NCBI GenBank assembly: GCA_934339365.1
Contig: CAKRHW010000008.1
Location: 1-64,000, forward strand
Length of the DNA: 64,000 nt
Direction of reading: 5' to 3'
Origin: an uncultured Lachnospiraceae bacterium
GTDB taxonomy: Bacteria > Bacillota > Clostridia > Lachnospirales > Lachnospiraceae
Every line of letters begins with the position of its first letter. Position 1 is the stretch's first letter. Positions 16,704-24,483 of the stretch are shown here, piece after piece. The translations under genes and the position numbers were made by a program. Below the pieces are notes generated by a model that saw nothing but the letters and a program-made list of their open reading frames with translations, searched no databases and had not been told where the DNA came from.

Positions 16704-17822
16704 ATGGAACAGAAACAAATATTACAGATAAATCCACTGCCTTCTCCGACGTGGAACTGGTTAAAAGTCAATCATACAAAGGTTAGCTGGAGCCAGGAGA
16801 ATGTTCCGGCACAGATAGAGGTTATAGATCCGCGGGAGAAAATGCAGACGGATATGTTAATCATGAGAGAAAAAACACCGGAAGAGGAGCCGGCTTTCTG
16901 GAAAATTGAGACAAGTGCAGGAAAAGAAACGGATGTTATTTTTTCAGGAGAACAGGCATCTTATGTGAAGATTTCCGGAAAAAAGCAGGACGATGCTGTA
17001 AAAGACCCGGTTGTGCGTGTGCATATACAGGGGGAATCACAAAAACAGACCGCAGCACTGGTAAATATTGTGGCAAAGGAGAGAGAGCAGGTAACAGTCC
17101 ATATGGATCTTAGAACTCTAGAAGGAAGTCAGACAAGCCTTGTAGTAAGGACTTATCTACAGCTAGGAAAGAATTCCACAGTAACACTTGTTCAGATACT
17201 GCTTCCCGGGGATAAATCGATGATTCTTAATGATTTAGGTGGAAAATGTGAGGAAGAAGCCAGAATCAATCTTATTCAGATCTATCTTGGAAAAGGAGAC
17301 TGCTATTCAGGAGCAAAAGCTACATTACATGGAGCGAAAAGTAATTTTACATCTTCTATCGCATATCTAGAACAAAAGGAACAGTCTCTGGATCTGAACA
17401 TGGTAGTAGATCACTTTGGCAGGAAAACGACAAGCTCTATTGTTGCAGAAGGTACCATGAGGGATAAAGCCCGGAAACTGTTTCGTGGAACGATTGATTT
17501 TAAGACAGGTGCAAGTGAATCAGAGGGACAAGAGGAAGAAAATGTGCTTCTTCTTGGAGATGAGATTGTAAATAAGACCATACCATTGATTTTATGTGCA
17601 GAAGAAGATGTTGTGGGAAACCATGGTGCAACCATTGGAGAACTCGACGAAGAAGTATTATTTTATTTTGGAGCACGTGGAATTGGACGAAGACAGGCAG
17701 AAGATATTATGACAAGAGCAAAAATAGAAAGAGTGTGTAACCAGATCTCAGATGAAGAAACAAGAAAACTGGTTCACACAGCAATGGATGAGGTGATGCA
17801 AAGTGAAGGAAACGAAGAATGA
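16704..17822 (+). CDS. sufD: SUF scaffold protein SufD
   Basis: A 372-residue SufD homologue that pairs with SufB in the scaffold complex. The N-terminal region is variable; the C-terminal UPF0051/SufBD core is clear: LNMVVDHFGRKTTSSIVAEG, FRGTIDFKTGASESEG and the ending LFYFGARGIGRRQAEDIM-like segment (VLFYFGARGIGRRQAED). ATG 16704 begins 1 nt after the sufB stop, suggesting translational coupling. Its end overlaps the sufS start by 20 nt. Confidence 0.92.
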   Translation: MEQKQILQINPLPSPTWNWLKVNHTKVSWSQENVPAQIEVIDPREKMQTDMLIMREKTPEEEPAFWKIETSAGKETDVIFSGEQASYVKISGKKQDDAVKDPVVRVHIQGESQKQTAALVNIVAKEREQVTVHMDLRTLEGSQTSLVVRTYLQLGKNSTVTLVQILLPGDKSMILNDLGGKCEEEARINLIQIYLGKGDCYSGAKATLHGAKSNFTSSIAYLEQKEQSLDLNMVVDHFGRKTTSSIVAEGTMRDKARKLFRGTIDFKTGASESEGQEEENVLLLGDEIVNKTIPLILCAEEDVVGNHGATIGELDEEVLFYFGARGIGRRQAEDIMTRAKIERVCNQISDEETRKLVHTAMDEVMQSEGNEE

Positions 17823-19026
17823 TAATTTTAGAGAAGATTTTCCACTGCTTCGGGAACGAAAAAGGATCTATCTTGATAATGCAGCTACAGCACAGAGACT
17901 AGAATGTGTCATAGAAGCAGAAAAAGATTTTTATGAAAATCATAATGCAAATCCATTGCGTGGATTATATCCCTTAAGTTTAGAAGCGACGGAATTGTAT
18001 GAAGATGCAAGAAAAAAGGTTGCACAGTTTATTCATGCACAGGCAGAAGAAATTATTTTTACGAGGAATACTACAGAATCTTTGAATCTTGTGGCATATA
18101 GTTATGGATTAAATCATTTAACAGAGAATGATGAAATTCTTGTTTCGATTATGGAACATCACAGCAATTTGTTACCATGGCAAATGGTTGCAAGACAGAC
18201 AGGAGCAAAGCTCGTTTTTCTAGAGTGTGAAAAAGACGGCAGTTTCTCAGAAGAGAAGATAGAAGCAGCCTTTTCAGAAAAAACAAAGCTTGTGGCAGTT
18301 ACACATGTTTCAAATGTATTAGGGCGTGTGAATCCGATTCGGAAATTAGTGAAAAAAGCAAAAGAATCGAAAGCAGTCTTTGTTTTAGATGCAGCACAGA
18401 GTGCACCACATCTTCCAATTGATGTAGAAAAATTAGGAGTAGATTTTCTTGCATTTTCCGGACACAAGATGATGGGACCGATGGGAATTGGAGTTTTATA
18501 TGGAAAGAGAGAGCTGCTAGAAGAGATGCCGCCTTTTTTAACAGGAGGAGAGATGATCGATTCGGTAACAAGAACCGGAGCTGTTTATGCACAGGTGCCT
18601 CACAAATTTGAAGCGGGAACTGTTAATGCAGCAGGTGCAGTTGGACTGGCAGCTGCAATCGATTATATCAATCGTATTGGATTTGATCTGATACAAGAAA
18701 GAGAGCAGGAACTGACAAGATATGCATTTGAGCAGTTACAGAATGTGCCACATGTGCATATCTTAGGATCAGAACAGCCCGAAGATCATGAGGGTATTTT
18801 GACATTTGCGATTGACCAGGTGCATCCGCATGATGTCAGTGCAATCTTAGATGCAGATGGAATTGATGTGAGAGCAGGACACCATTGTGCACAGCCACTT
18901 TTGCAATATCTAGGAACTCTTTCAGCGACAAGGGCCAGTATCATGTTTTATAATACAAAAAAAGAAATTGATGCTATGGCAGAGAGTATAGCAAGTGTAC
19001 GAAGGAGAATGGGATATGATGAATAA
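17803..19026 (+). CDS. sufS: Cysteine desulfurase SufS
   Basis: Group II cysteine desulfurase (407 residues, normal length) that takes sulfur from cysteine for cluster assembly. PLP enzyme landmarks: YLDNAATAQR, TRNTTESLNLVAYS, IMEHHSNLLPW, DAAQSAPHLPID, the PLP lysine in FSGHKMMGPMGIG and the active-site cysteine in VRAGHHCAQPLL. The only suitable start is GTG 17803, inside sufD, followed by KETKNDNFREDFPLL. It hands sulfur to SufU, encoded next. Confidence 0.95.
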   Translation: MKETKNDNFREDFPLLRERKRIYLDNAATAQRLECVIEAEKDFYENHNANPLRGLYPLSLEATELYEDARKKVAQFIHAQAEEIIFTRNTTESLNLVAYSYGLNHLTENDEILVSIMEHHSNLLPWQMVARQTGAKLVFLECEKDGSFSEEKIEAAFSEKTKLVAVTHVSNVLGRVNPIRKLVKKAKESKAVFVLDAAQSAPHLPIDVEKLGVDFLAFSGHKMMGPMGIGVLYGKRELLEEMPPFLTGGEMIDSVTRTGAVYAQVPHKFEAGTVNAAGAVGLAAAIDYINRIGFDLIQEREQELTRYAFEQLQNVPHVHILGSEQPEDHEGILTFAIDQVHPHDVSAILDADGIDVRAGHHCAQPLLQYLGTLSATRASIMFYNTKKEIDAMAESIASVRRRMGYDE

Positions 19027-19444
19027 TCGTTTTTATAATGAGATATTAACAGAACACAATATGCGTCCCGAATTTAAACATGATCTTTTAGATGCCAATC
19101 TTGTTTTAGAAGGAATCAATCCGAATTGTGGAGATGATATCTGGCTGAAGTTAAAGGTAGAAGATGATACGATTGTGGATGGAGCATTTGTTGGCGATGG
19201 ATGTGCAATCTCACAGGCCTCGGCAGATATTATGCTTGGAATCATTATTGGCAAGAAAAAAGAAGAGGCGTTAAGACTTGCAGACTTATTTTTAAAAATG
19301 ATACAGGGGTCAGCAAGCGAAGATGAAATCAATCAGTTAGAGGAGGCTTCGGCTCTCAAAGATATTTCACATATGCCGGCACGTGTAAAATGCGCAGTGT
19401 TAGGCTGGCATACCTTACAAGAAATCTTAAAGAAAGAATCATAA
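19016..19444 (+). CDS. sufU: SufU, sulfur-transfer partner of SufS (IscU/NifU-like)
   Basis: A 142-residue SufU protein with the three conserved cysteines in NPNCGDDIW, GDGCAISQASAD and RVKCAVLGW, plus the GDD aspartate; these bind zinc and accept sulfur from SufS. It has the SufU-type insertion length rather than the shorter IscU. ATG 19016 (or 19019) follows AAGGAGA at 19002-19008 and overlaps the end of sufS. It is the last gene of the operon, before a strong terminator. Confidence 0.93.
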   Translation: MMNNRFYNEILTEHNMRPEFKHDLLDANLVLEGINPNCGDDIWLKLKVEDDTIVDGAFVGDGCAISQASADIMLGIIIGKKKEEALRLADLFLKMIQGSASEDEINQLEEASALKDISHMPARVKCAVLGWHTLQEILKKES

Positions 19445-19450
19445 AAAATA

Positions 19451-19497
19451 TTCCCCTTAGGATTACTATGAAAATAATTCTAAGGGGGATTTTTTAT
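19451..19497. terminator. Bidirectional intrinsic terminator between sufU and the minus-strand ABC genes
   Basis: CCCCTTAG near 19453-19460 pairs with CTAAGGGG near 19480-19487. T residues follow on the plus strand (19490-19495) and A residues precede it, so it can serve both converging operons. Confidence 0.75.
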
Positions 19498-20744
19498 TGG
19501 ATAGAAAATTTTTTAGGAATCTCAATGAAAGTAATGATAACAGAAAGAAGCAAAAGTCCAGATGCAGTCATTGCTAATAAGCATAAAAGGTAGCTGCTAT
19601 CATAGGTAATCTGCAGAGACAGAGAACTACAATAAAGATTGAAACAGTGCATGAAAGCCAGAGACAATCCAAGTCCTAAACACATGGAAATGATGATATG
19701 GTAGACAAGTTCTAAAAGAGAAATAAAATAGATGGATCTTGCTGTCATTCCAAGTGCCAGAAGCATTTGTTTGTAAGATTTTTGCTGTATGGAATAGAAA
19801 TACAATACAGTAAGAATGCTTACAAATAATGCCAGAAATAAGGCAAACAATATGACAGATACTACTTTAGAAACAATAATCTGCTGGTTTTCAATGGTAT
19901 GATACATTTCTAGCAAGGTACTTGAATGGCAGTCAATCTGATTAGATTGCAATTCCAGGAATAAATGATAGGTGGAAGAGTAGTCGTCGGAATAATAATA
20001 ATATTCAGGGGAACTAAAATTGGTTTGATGCTCGTCTGAAAGTATAATCTGCGCACGACTCGTGTTATTTTCAGTATAGAAAATATTTGAATTTATGATT
20101 CCTGTAAGTGTCAATGAATGGCAGTATTCTTCGTTGGTTTTATGATTGATGAGGGTTATTTTTGAACCAATGAGTTTTGAAGATGCAGAAATACCGAATC
20201 TTTCAAGCATATAATCAGATATCAGAATACTATTTTTATTGATTGTTAAATTTCCTGCTTTCAAAAGAGACTGATTTTTATATTTTTCTAAAAATTCCTC
20301 CTGATCCTGTTTTGAAAAGATCACTCCATCTGGCTGGTAAGCATCTAGTCTGAAAGGAACAGAATAAATTTCTTTTGTGTTACCAATGGAAAAAGGTTCT
20401 TCAAAATCATAGCTGTAATCGTTCGTACCCTGATGGGATGTGTCATTGTTTAAAATCAATGTGACATCTTCAAGGTCGATATTTGATTCAAGACTAGAGA
20501 AAGATTTCATTTCTTTCGCATCAGGATATTGCTTAGGATTTAGTTTCTGTGAAGTTGCGATATAACATTCAGATGCTGATTTTGTTACAATGTTATGAAG
20601 CTGCTGTTGAATGGAATGATTATAACAAAAGAAACAGATGGTAGTAAAAACTACAATTGTAAATGCGGTTATTATTTTGAACATTGTTTTTTTCTGAGAA
20701 AAACAGTTTTTGAATGCAATGTAAAAATACGATTTTAGCTGCAT
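19494..20744 (-). CDS. FtsX-like ABC permease (second subunit)
   Basis: A 416-residue membrane protein with one N-terminal helix (IITAFTIVVFTTICFFCYN, about 25-43), an extracellular domain of about 250 residues, and three C-terminal helices. That is the FtsX/MacB permease layout (VVSVILFALFLALFVSILTV; LLCLLAMTASGLLLLSVIIT). It follows the other permease by 4 bp in an operon with an ABC ATPase and a lipoprotein. Systems of this form export or sense peptides or lipids; the substrate is unknown. Identity as FtsX-like is based on topology more than motifs. Confidence 0.7.
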   Translation of the reverse strand: MQLKSYFYIAFKNCFSQKKTMFKIITAFTIVVFTTICFFCYNHSIQQQLHNIVTKSASECYIATSQKLNPKQYPDAKEMKSFSSLESNIDLEDVTLILNNDTSHQGTNDYSYDFEEPFSIGNTKEIYSVPFRLDAYQPDGVIFSKQDQEEFLEKYKNQSLLKAGNLTINKNSILISDYMLERFGISASSKLIGSKITLINHKTNEEYCHSLTLTGIINSNIFYTENNTSRAQIILSDEHQTNFSSPEYYYYSDDYSSTYHLFLELQSNQIDCHSSTLLEMYHTIENQQIIVSKVVSVILFALFLALFVSILTVLYFYSIQQKSYKQMLLALGMTARSIYFISLLELVYHIIISMCLGLGLSLAFMHCFNLYCSSLSLQITYDSSYLLCLLAMTASGLLLLSVIITFIEIPKKFSIQ

Positions 20745-20748
20745 ATGC

Positions 20749-21882
20749 TTACCTCTTTCCTTCTAGAGTTCCAATTAAATTTGGCATGTTAACTTTACGG
20801 TACAGACGTCGAAAGGAAATATAAAGTACAAAGATACATAAAATAATTCCGATGAAAAGCTGATACCAGGTGCTTGTAATAGTGTAATGAATGTCTGGAA
20901 ACATTTGTGTAACAATGCTTTGCACATAAATAGAGAAACGATTATTTAAAACAAATGATAAGCAAAAGGATAATATCATAATACTAAGAAAAATCAGTAT
21001 ATAAATGCCAGAAATCTGTGAAAATTGAAATCCTAAAATGTGCATTCGCATGATAAAACAAAAGCGGTTTTGGAAAATGATGTTACTCAAATTAAAAAAG
21101 GTCCAGACTGCTGCAATCATAATAAGTAAAAATAAGATTTGAAAAAGGGTATGAGCAAGAGTTAAGGAACGAAAACTGTCGTCTAAGATACTAAAGGGAG
21201 AAATGTTTCTTTCTTCAAGAATCTGACAAATGGAAGTATATTTTCGTGAATCCTGCAACACACCATAAACAGTATGCTCAACATATTTTCCACAGGATGT
21301 CTGGGTTTGGTAATAGGTTTCAAAAGGAATCAAAATATCATCATCAGAACTTTCGTTATCATAAATTCCGGCAATCTTATAAGAAACCTGATGTGTTCCA
21401 TCGGCAGTGTGAACCAAAGTATCTCCGATGTGGCAATGTAAAGTGTTTGCGGTCTGTTCAGAAATCCATGCATTTTCGGAATGGTTCAATGCTTTTGAAA
21501 AAGGAATTCCTTCTTTTACTTTAAGAGCTTGATTGGTAATGTAGTTTGCAGAAAAGGTGTAATCGGAAAGTTCATGCCCATGAAATGAGAATTCATTTCC
21601 GTTGATCCCCTCTGCAAGTTCAGGATAAACATAACGAAAAGGAAGATCCTTTATCATATCAACAGATGAATAGTGTAATCCATTGAGACTAATAGAGAAT
21701 CCATCTTGATCTGGACTTAAAGTATTAGCATAATCATAAAATACCTGAATCATATGATTAGATGTAGAAGATACAAATAATGCAGTTGTAATCATGATTG
21801 TCAGCAAAAGAAAGCTTAACAGATATAATAAACAGTTTTGTTTTAATTCTTTGAGGCTAAACCATAGGATTCTTTTTCTCAT
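20749..21882 (-). CDS. FtsX-like ABC permease (first subunit)
   Basis: A 377-residue membrane protein: helix at about 18-38 (LLYLLSFLLLTIMITTALFV), extracellular MacB_PCD-like domain, then three helices (ILFLLIMIAAVWTFFNL; IYILIFLSIMILSFCLSFVL; YQLFIGIILCIFVLYISF). Its start overlaps the end of the ATPase gene by 26 nt, so the two are translationally coupled and likely act together. Substrate unknown; bacteriocin or antimicrobial-peptide resistance is one possibility because of the nearby peptide locus. Confidence 0.7.
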   Translation of the reverse strand: MRKRILWFSLKELKQNCLLYLLSFLLLTIMITTALFVSSTSNHMIQVFYDYANTLSPDQDGFSISLNGLHYSSVDMIKDLPFRYVYPELAEGINGNEFSFHGHELSDYTFSANYITNQALKVKEGIPFSKALNHSENAWISEQTANTLHCHIGDTLVHTADGTHQVSYKIAGIYDNESSDDDILIPFETYYQTQTSCGKYVEHTVYGVLQDSRKYTSICQILEERNISPFSILDDSFRSLTLAHTLFQILFLLIMIAAVWTFFNLSNIIFQNRFCFIMRMHILGFQFSQISGIYILIFLSIMILSFCLSFVLNNRFSIYVQSIVTQMFPDIHYTITSTWYQLFIGIILCIFVLYISFRRLYRKVNMPNLIGTLEGKR

Positions 21883-22544
21883 CTCTTATTATCACTCCAT
21901 CACGTAATTCAATGATTCTATCAGCTTTTTCGGCATCTGACAGATTGTGTGTCACCAGTATGATCGTTTTTCCACGTTTATGTAAATCTTCAAGCAGATT
22001 CATAATGATTTCAGAATTAGAACTGTCAAGATTGCCACATGGTTCATCGGCTAAAATAATAGGTGGGTTATTAATAAAAGCACGTGCAATAGCAACGCGT
22101 TGTTTTTCTCCACCGGAAAGATTTGCTGTGCGAACATTTATTTTATCTAGAAGTCCTACTTGTCTGAGAGCTTCTTTTATTTTGAATTTGTGTTCTTGAA
22201 AAGGGACCTTTGCAATCATAAGGGCTATTCGGATATTATCAAAAACTGTGTATTGTGGTTCTAAATAAAAGGATTGAAATACAAAACCAGTTTGCGTAGC
22301 ACGATAAGCAGAGAGCTGCTTCTGATTCATTTTGGATAAGTGGTTGCCATTTACAATAATTTCTCCATCATCTGCCTGATCTAAGCCGCCGATTAAATGC
22401 ATAAAGGTAGATTTTCCACTTCCTGAGCGACCGACAATACTTACAAACTCCCCATCATGGATGGTTAGAGAAATATCATTTGCAGCAGTAATAGTATTAT
22501 CACCAGCAAAAAAAAGTTCTTTTCAGATGTGTAATCTCAATCAT
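21857..22544 (-). pseudogene. MacB/LolD-type ABC ATPase, broken by a frameshift in a homopolymer
   Basis: The likely start is ATG at 22544 (minus), reading MIEITHLKRTFF, then a run of eight T (plus-strand A8 at 22508-22515) forces TGC-TGG-TGA. With seven T the frame continues AGDNTITAANDISLTIHDGE, then Walker A VGRSGSGKSTF, Q-loop FVFQSFYLEPQY, signature LSGGEKQRVAIARAF, Walker B IILADEPCGNLDS and the H-loop LVTHN. So the gene is full length (about 229 codons) except for one extra base. The intact portion alone (from ATG 22402) lacks Walker A. It may be dead or slip-switchable. It precedes two FtsX-like permeases. Confidence 0.75.
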
Positions 22545-22629
22545 AGGATACCTCTGTTTCTATTAAAAATTAAGGTCTCCATTACTGTGAAGGTACAGGT
22601 GGAATTGACCTTTTCATACTATAATCAAA

Positions 22630-23091
22630 TTAATTGGTTAATTTAAAAATCTTATTATCAAAAGTAACAGTATTGTCGCTCGGACAAAATTGTGCATAGA
22701 AATATAAGTCGCAGTTTTTAACAGGAACATAGATGCCGATATAACCATCTTCTGTTTCTTCCTGATAGGAATTTTCTTTATCAATAAACTGACTTGTTAA
22801 ATCTATGTCATCTCGAATTTTCTGTTCTTTTTCTTTACTTAGTGTTTCTCCTTCGGAAAGTTTTTTCTGTTCTTTCGCAATTAAAAAATCTTCATATGAT
22901 TTTTTCTCAAGTTCTGATAAATCATAATTGTGAATCGTAATTGTTTTATTTGGATTTAAAATAATCTGACTGTCAGAACCCTCCATTTGGTAGGTACCTG
23001 GTTTTATCTCTTTTGAAGTTTCCTTGCTATTGCACGAAGTCAGGCAAAGTAGAAGGAATAAACTGAAAGAGGTATATATTATTTTTTTCAT
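22630..23091 (-). CDS. Small secreted lipoprotein of unknown function
   Basis: A 153-residue protein with a signal peptide and lipobox LTSC (cysteine about residue 20), then a hydrophilic, Lys/Glu-rich region (LEKKSYEDFLIAKEQKK) with a short beta-rich start (PGTYQMEGSDSQIILNPN). No known domain recognised. It lies 85 bp upstream of the broken ATPase gene on the same strand, so it may be the first gene of that exporter operon, perhaps an accessory or immunity lipoprotein (inference). Confidence 0.7.
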   Translation of the reverse strand: MKKIIYTSFSLFLLLCLTSCNSKETSKEIKPGTYQMEGSDSQIILNPNKTITIHNYDLSELEKKSYEDFLIAKEQKKLSEGETLSKEKEQKIRDDIDLTSQFIDKENSYQEETEDGYIGIYVPVKNCDLYFYAQFCPSDNTVTFDNKIFKLTN

Positions 23092-23340
23092 TCATGAATC
23101 CTTTCGTAAAAGATGTTTTGAAACTTAGCCATATTATATATAATCTGTTGGATATCATATCACGATAAAGACAAAATATCAATAAAATGTTGTAAATGCT
23201 GATGAGATTCATTTGAAAATTTTGTGGGTAGATATTCGTTTATGGAAAAAAGATGCTAAAATTCAGTATGTAAGAAAGAAATTCGGCTTTATGGTTAAAA
23301 CAGCTTATTAAATCTGAAAATTATAGGTTATATGAGATAG

Positions 23341-23568
23341 ATTTTCTTATATTTATTCGATGAACCAACGAATGTCCTTGATTCGCGAAGAATTAATAAA
23401 TTTAGAGAGAAAAATCAGAAATATGCTATTACAATAATTTTCCCAACTTATATACTTATGGAATTAGAACGAAGTTCAATGGATTATATTTTTATTTCTA
23501 ATACTATCTTTGTGAAAAAAATTAGAGAATTATTTCACAAAGATATATTTTATGTAGACATCAGATAA
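23341..23568 (+). pseudogene. Relic of an ABC transporter ATPase C-terminus
   Basis: After a TAG at 23338-23340 the frame reads LFDEPTNVLDSRRINKFRE, a Walker B plus D-loop, then IIFPTYILMELERSSMDYIF in the position of the H-loop helix (the switch histidine is replaced), ending at TAA 23566-23568. No Walker A or signature survives upstream. It matches the last third of bacitracin/lantibiotic-type ATPases. It shows that another ABC system once stood here. Confidence 0.6.
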
Positions 23569-24127
23569 AGATTAAAAAAGCGAACAGACTTTAAGTGTAT
23601 ATGTCTGCTTATGGCATATTTAATTTGAATTGCCACATATATGTGCAAACAGTGTATTGATACGGTCTATTTAAAATTGTTGGAGCTTGTTATAAAAGCG
23701 ATACATTTAGTAAGATATATAATATTAAAGTTGTGAGAAAGCCGCTTCTCTAATAATAAGTTTTATGAAAAATTGCAAATCTGTAAGTACATACAAATAG
23801 CAACGATTAATTAGGCTTGATGGTTTAATAATTTTCCTAAATCTGCAATAGAGAATTAATACTCTTTTGGTGGTGGGAGTTTAGAGAAGCTAATGCAATG
23901 GATATAAATTTTTAAAATTATAACATGATGAAAACACATAATTTTTCACAATATAAACATAATGAATTTTGTATAATAAGATAATTGACAATGAAAAAAG
24001 AATATGATAATGCATAAGTGCTTGCAAATGTTGTGTGAAAAATATTTTAAATAAATGTTTTTGCATACTCGTGTGGATTCTAGAATAAACATAGATTAAA
24101 TAATGAGTTGAAAAAGGAGATAACAAA
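23569..24127 (+). other. AT-rich decayed or regulatory region before the peptide gene
   Basis: No supported gene. The sequence is very AT-rich with only short broken frames (for example one around 23675-23750 ending in VVRKPLL). A weak promoter candidate is TTGACA (23985-23990) with GATAAT at 24006-24011, spacer 15. Another is TAGAAT (24081-24086) without a good -35. The ribosome site AAAAAGGAGA of the peptide gene is at 24111-24120. The flank 23092-23340 also holds no gene I can support. Confidence 0.4.
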
Positions 24128-24229
24128 GTGAAGAAGATTGATGACTTAAACGAATTGAGAAAAATTGGAGGAGGAGCTAGTGTGTATACATTCTGTCCTA
24201 ATTTTGGTAAAGGATGTTATAAAGAATAA
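24128..24229 (+). CDS. Double-glycine leader peptide (bacteriocin- or pheromone-like precursor)
   Basis: A 33-codon gene with GTG start 24128 placed 7 nt after AAAAAGGAGA, a strong ribosome site. The leader MKKIDDLNELRKIGGG fits the C39-peptidase consensus E-L-x-x-I-x-G-G if cleavage is after the third glycine (E at -8, L at -7, I at -4). The predicted core is ASVYTFCPNFGKGCYKE: 17 residues, two cysteines six apart that could form a disulfide loop, net slightly basic. The C39-peptidase exporter is encoded about 250 bp downstream, and no lantibiotic or radical-SAM modification gene is nearby. Whether it kills competitors or signals cannot be told. I do not recognise a named family. Confidence 0.75.
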   Translation: MKKIDDLNELRKIGGGASVYTFCPNFGKGCYKE

Positions 24230-24413
24230 TAAGAAGACAAATTGGTTCCTTGGAAGTTGCAAATGGTCAAAAGGAAAAGAAAAGAGTTCTTCAAAAAACG
24301 CATGGGTTTTAGCTGGACAGTTAGAGGTTGCAAATTTACATAAACATGGTTGCCATGAATATGATGTTTATAAGGGACTATATTAAAAGAATAGAGAATA
24401 AAAAAGTTCTTTT

Positions 24414-24461
24414 ACTTTGATTATAGGGGGAGAATTATCTTCCCTATAATCAAAAGTTTTT
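24414..24461 (+). terminator. Terminator-like hairpin between precursor and exporter genes
   Basis: A perfect 13-bp stem, TTTGATTATAGGG (24416-24428) with CCCTATAATCAAA (24442-24454), loop of 13 nt, then AGTTTTT. The T run is short (five), so read-through is likely; the arrangement would give much more precursor mRNA than exporter mRNA. Confidence 0.7.
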
Positions 24462-24483
24462 GATATAGATGATGGAGAAGAAA

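Noticed and set aside
22560..22625. MerR-like operator upstream of the broken ATPase (GGTCTCCATTACTGTGAAGGT)
   Set aside because: Symmetry is imperfect, promoter spacing is not diagnostic and no MerR gene is nearby.
24165..24386. A 73-codon frame overlapping the double-glycine peptide gene
   Set aside because: It starts with TTG inside the peptide gene, has no ribosome site and overlaps it out of frame. Its C-terminal part (AGQLEVANLHKHGCHEYD) looks somewhat protein-like, so a decayed second precursor cannot be fully excluded.
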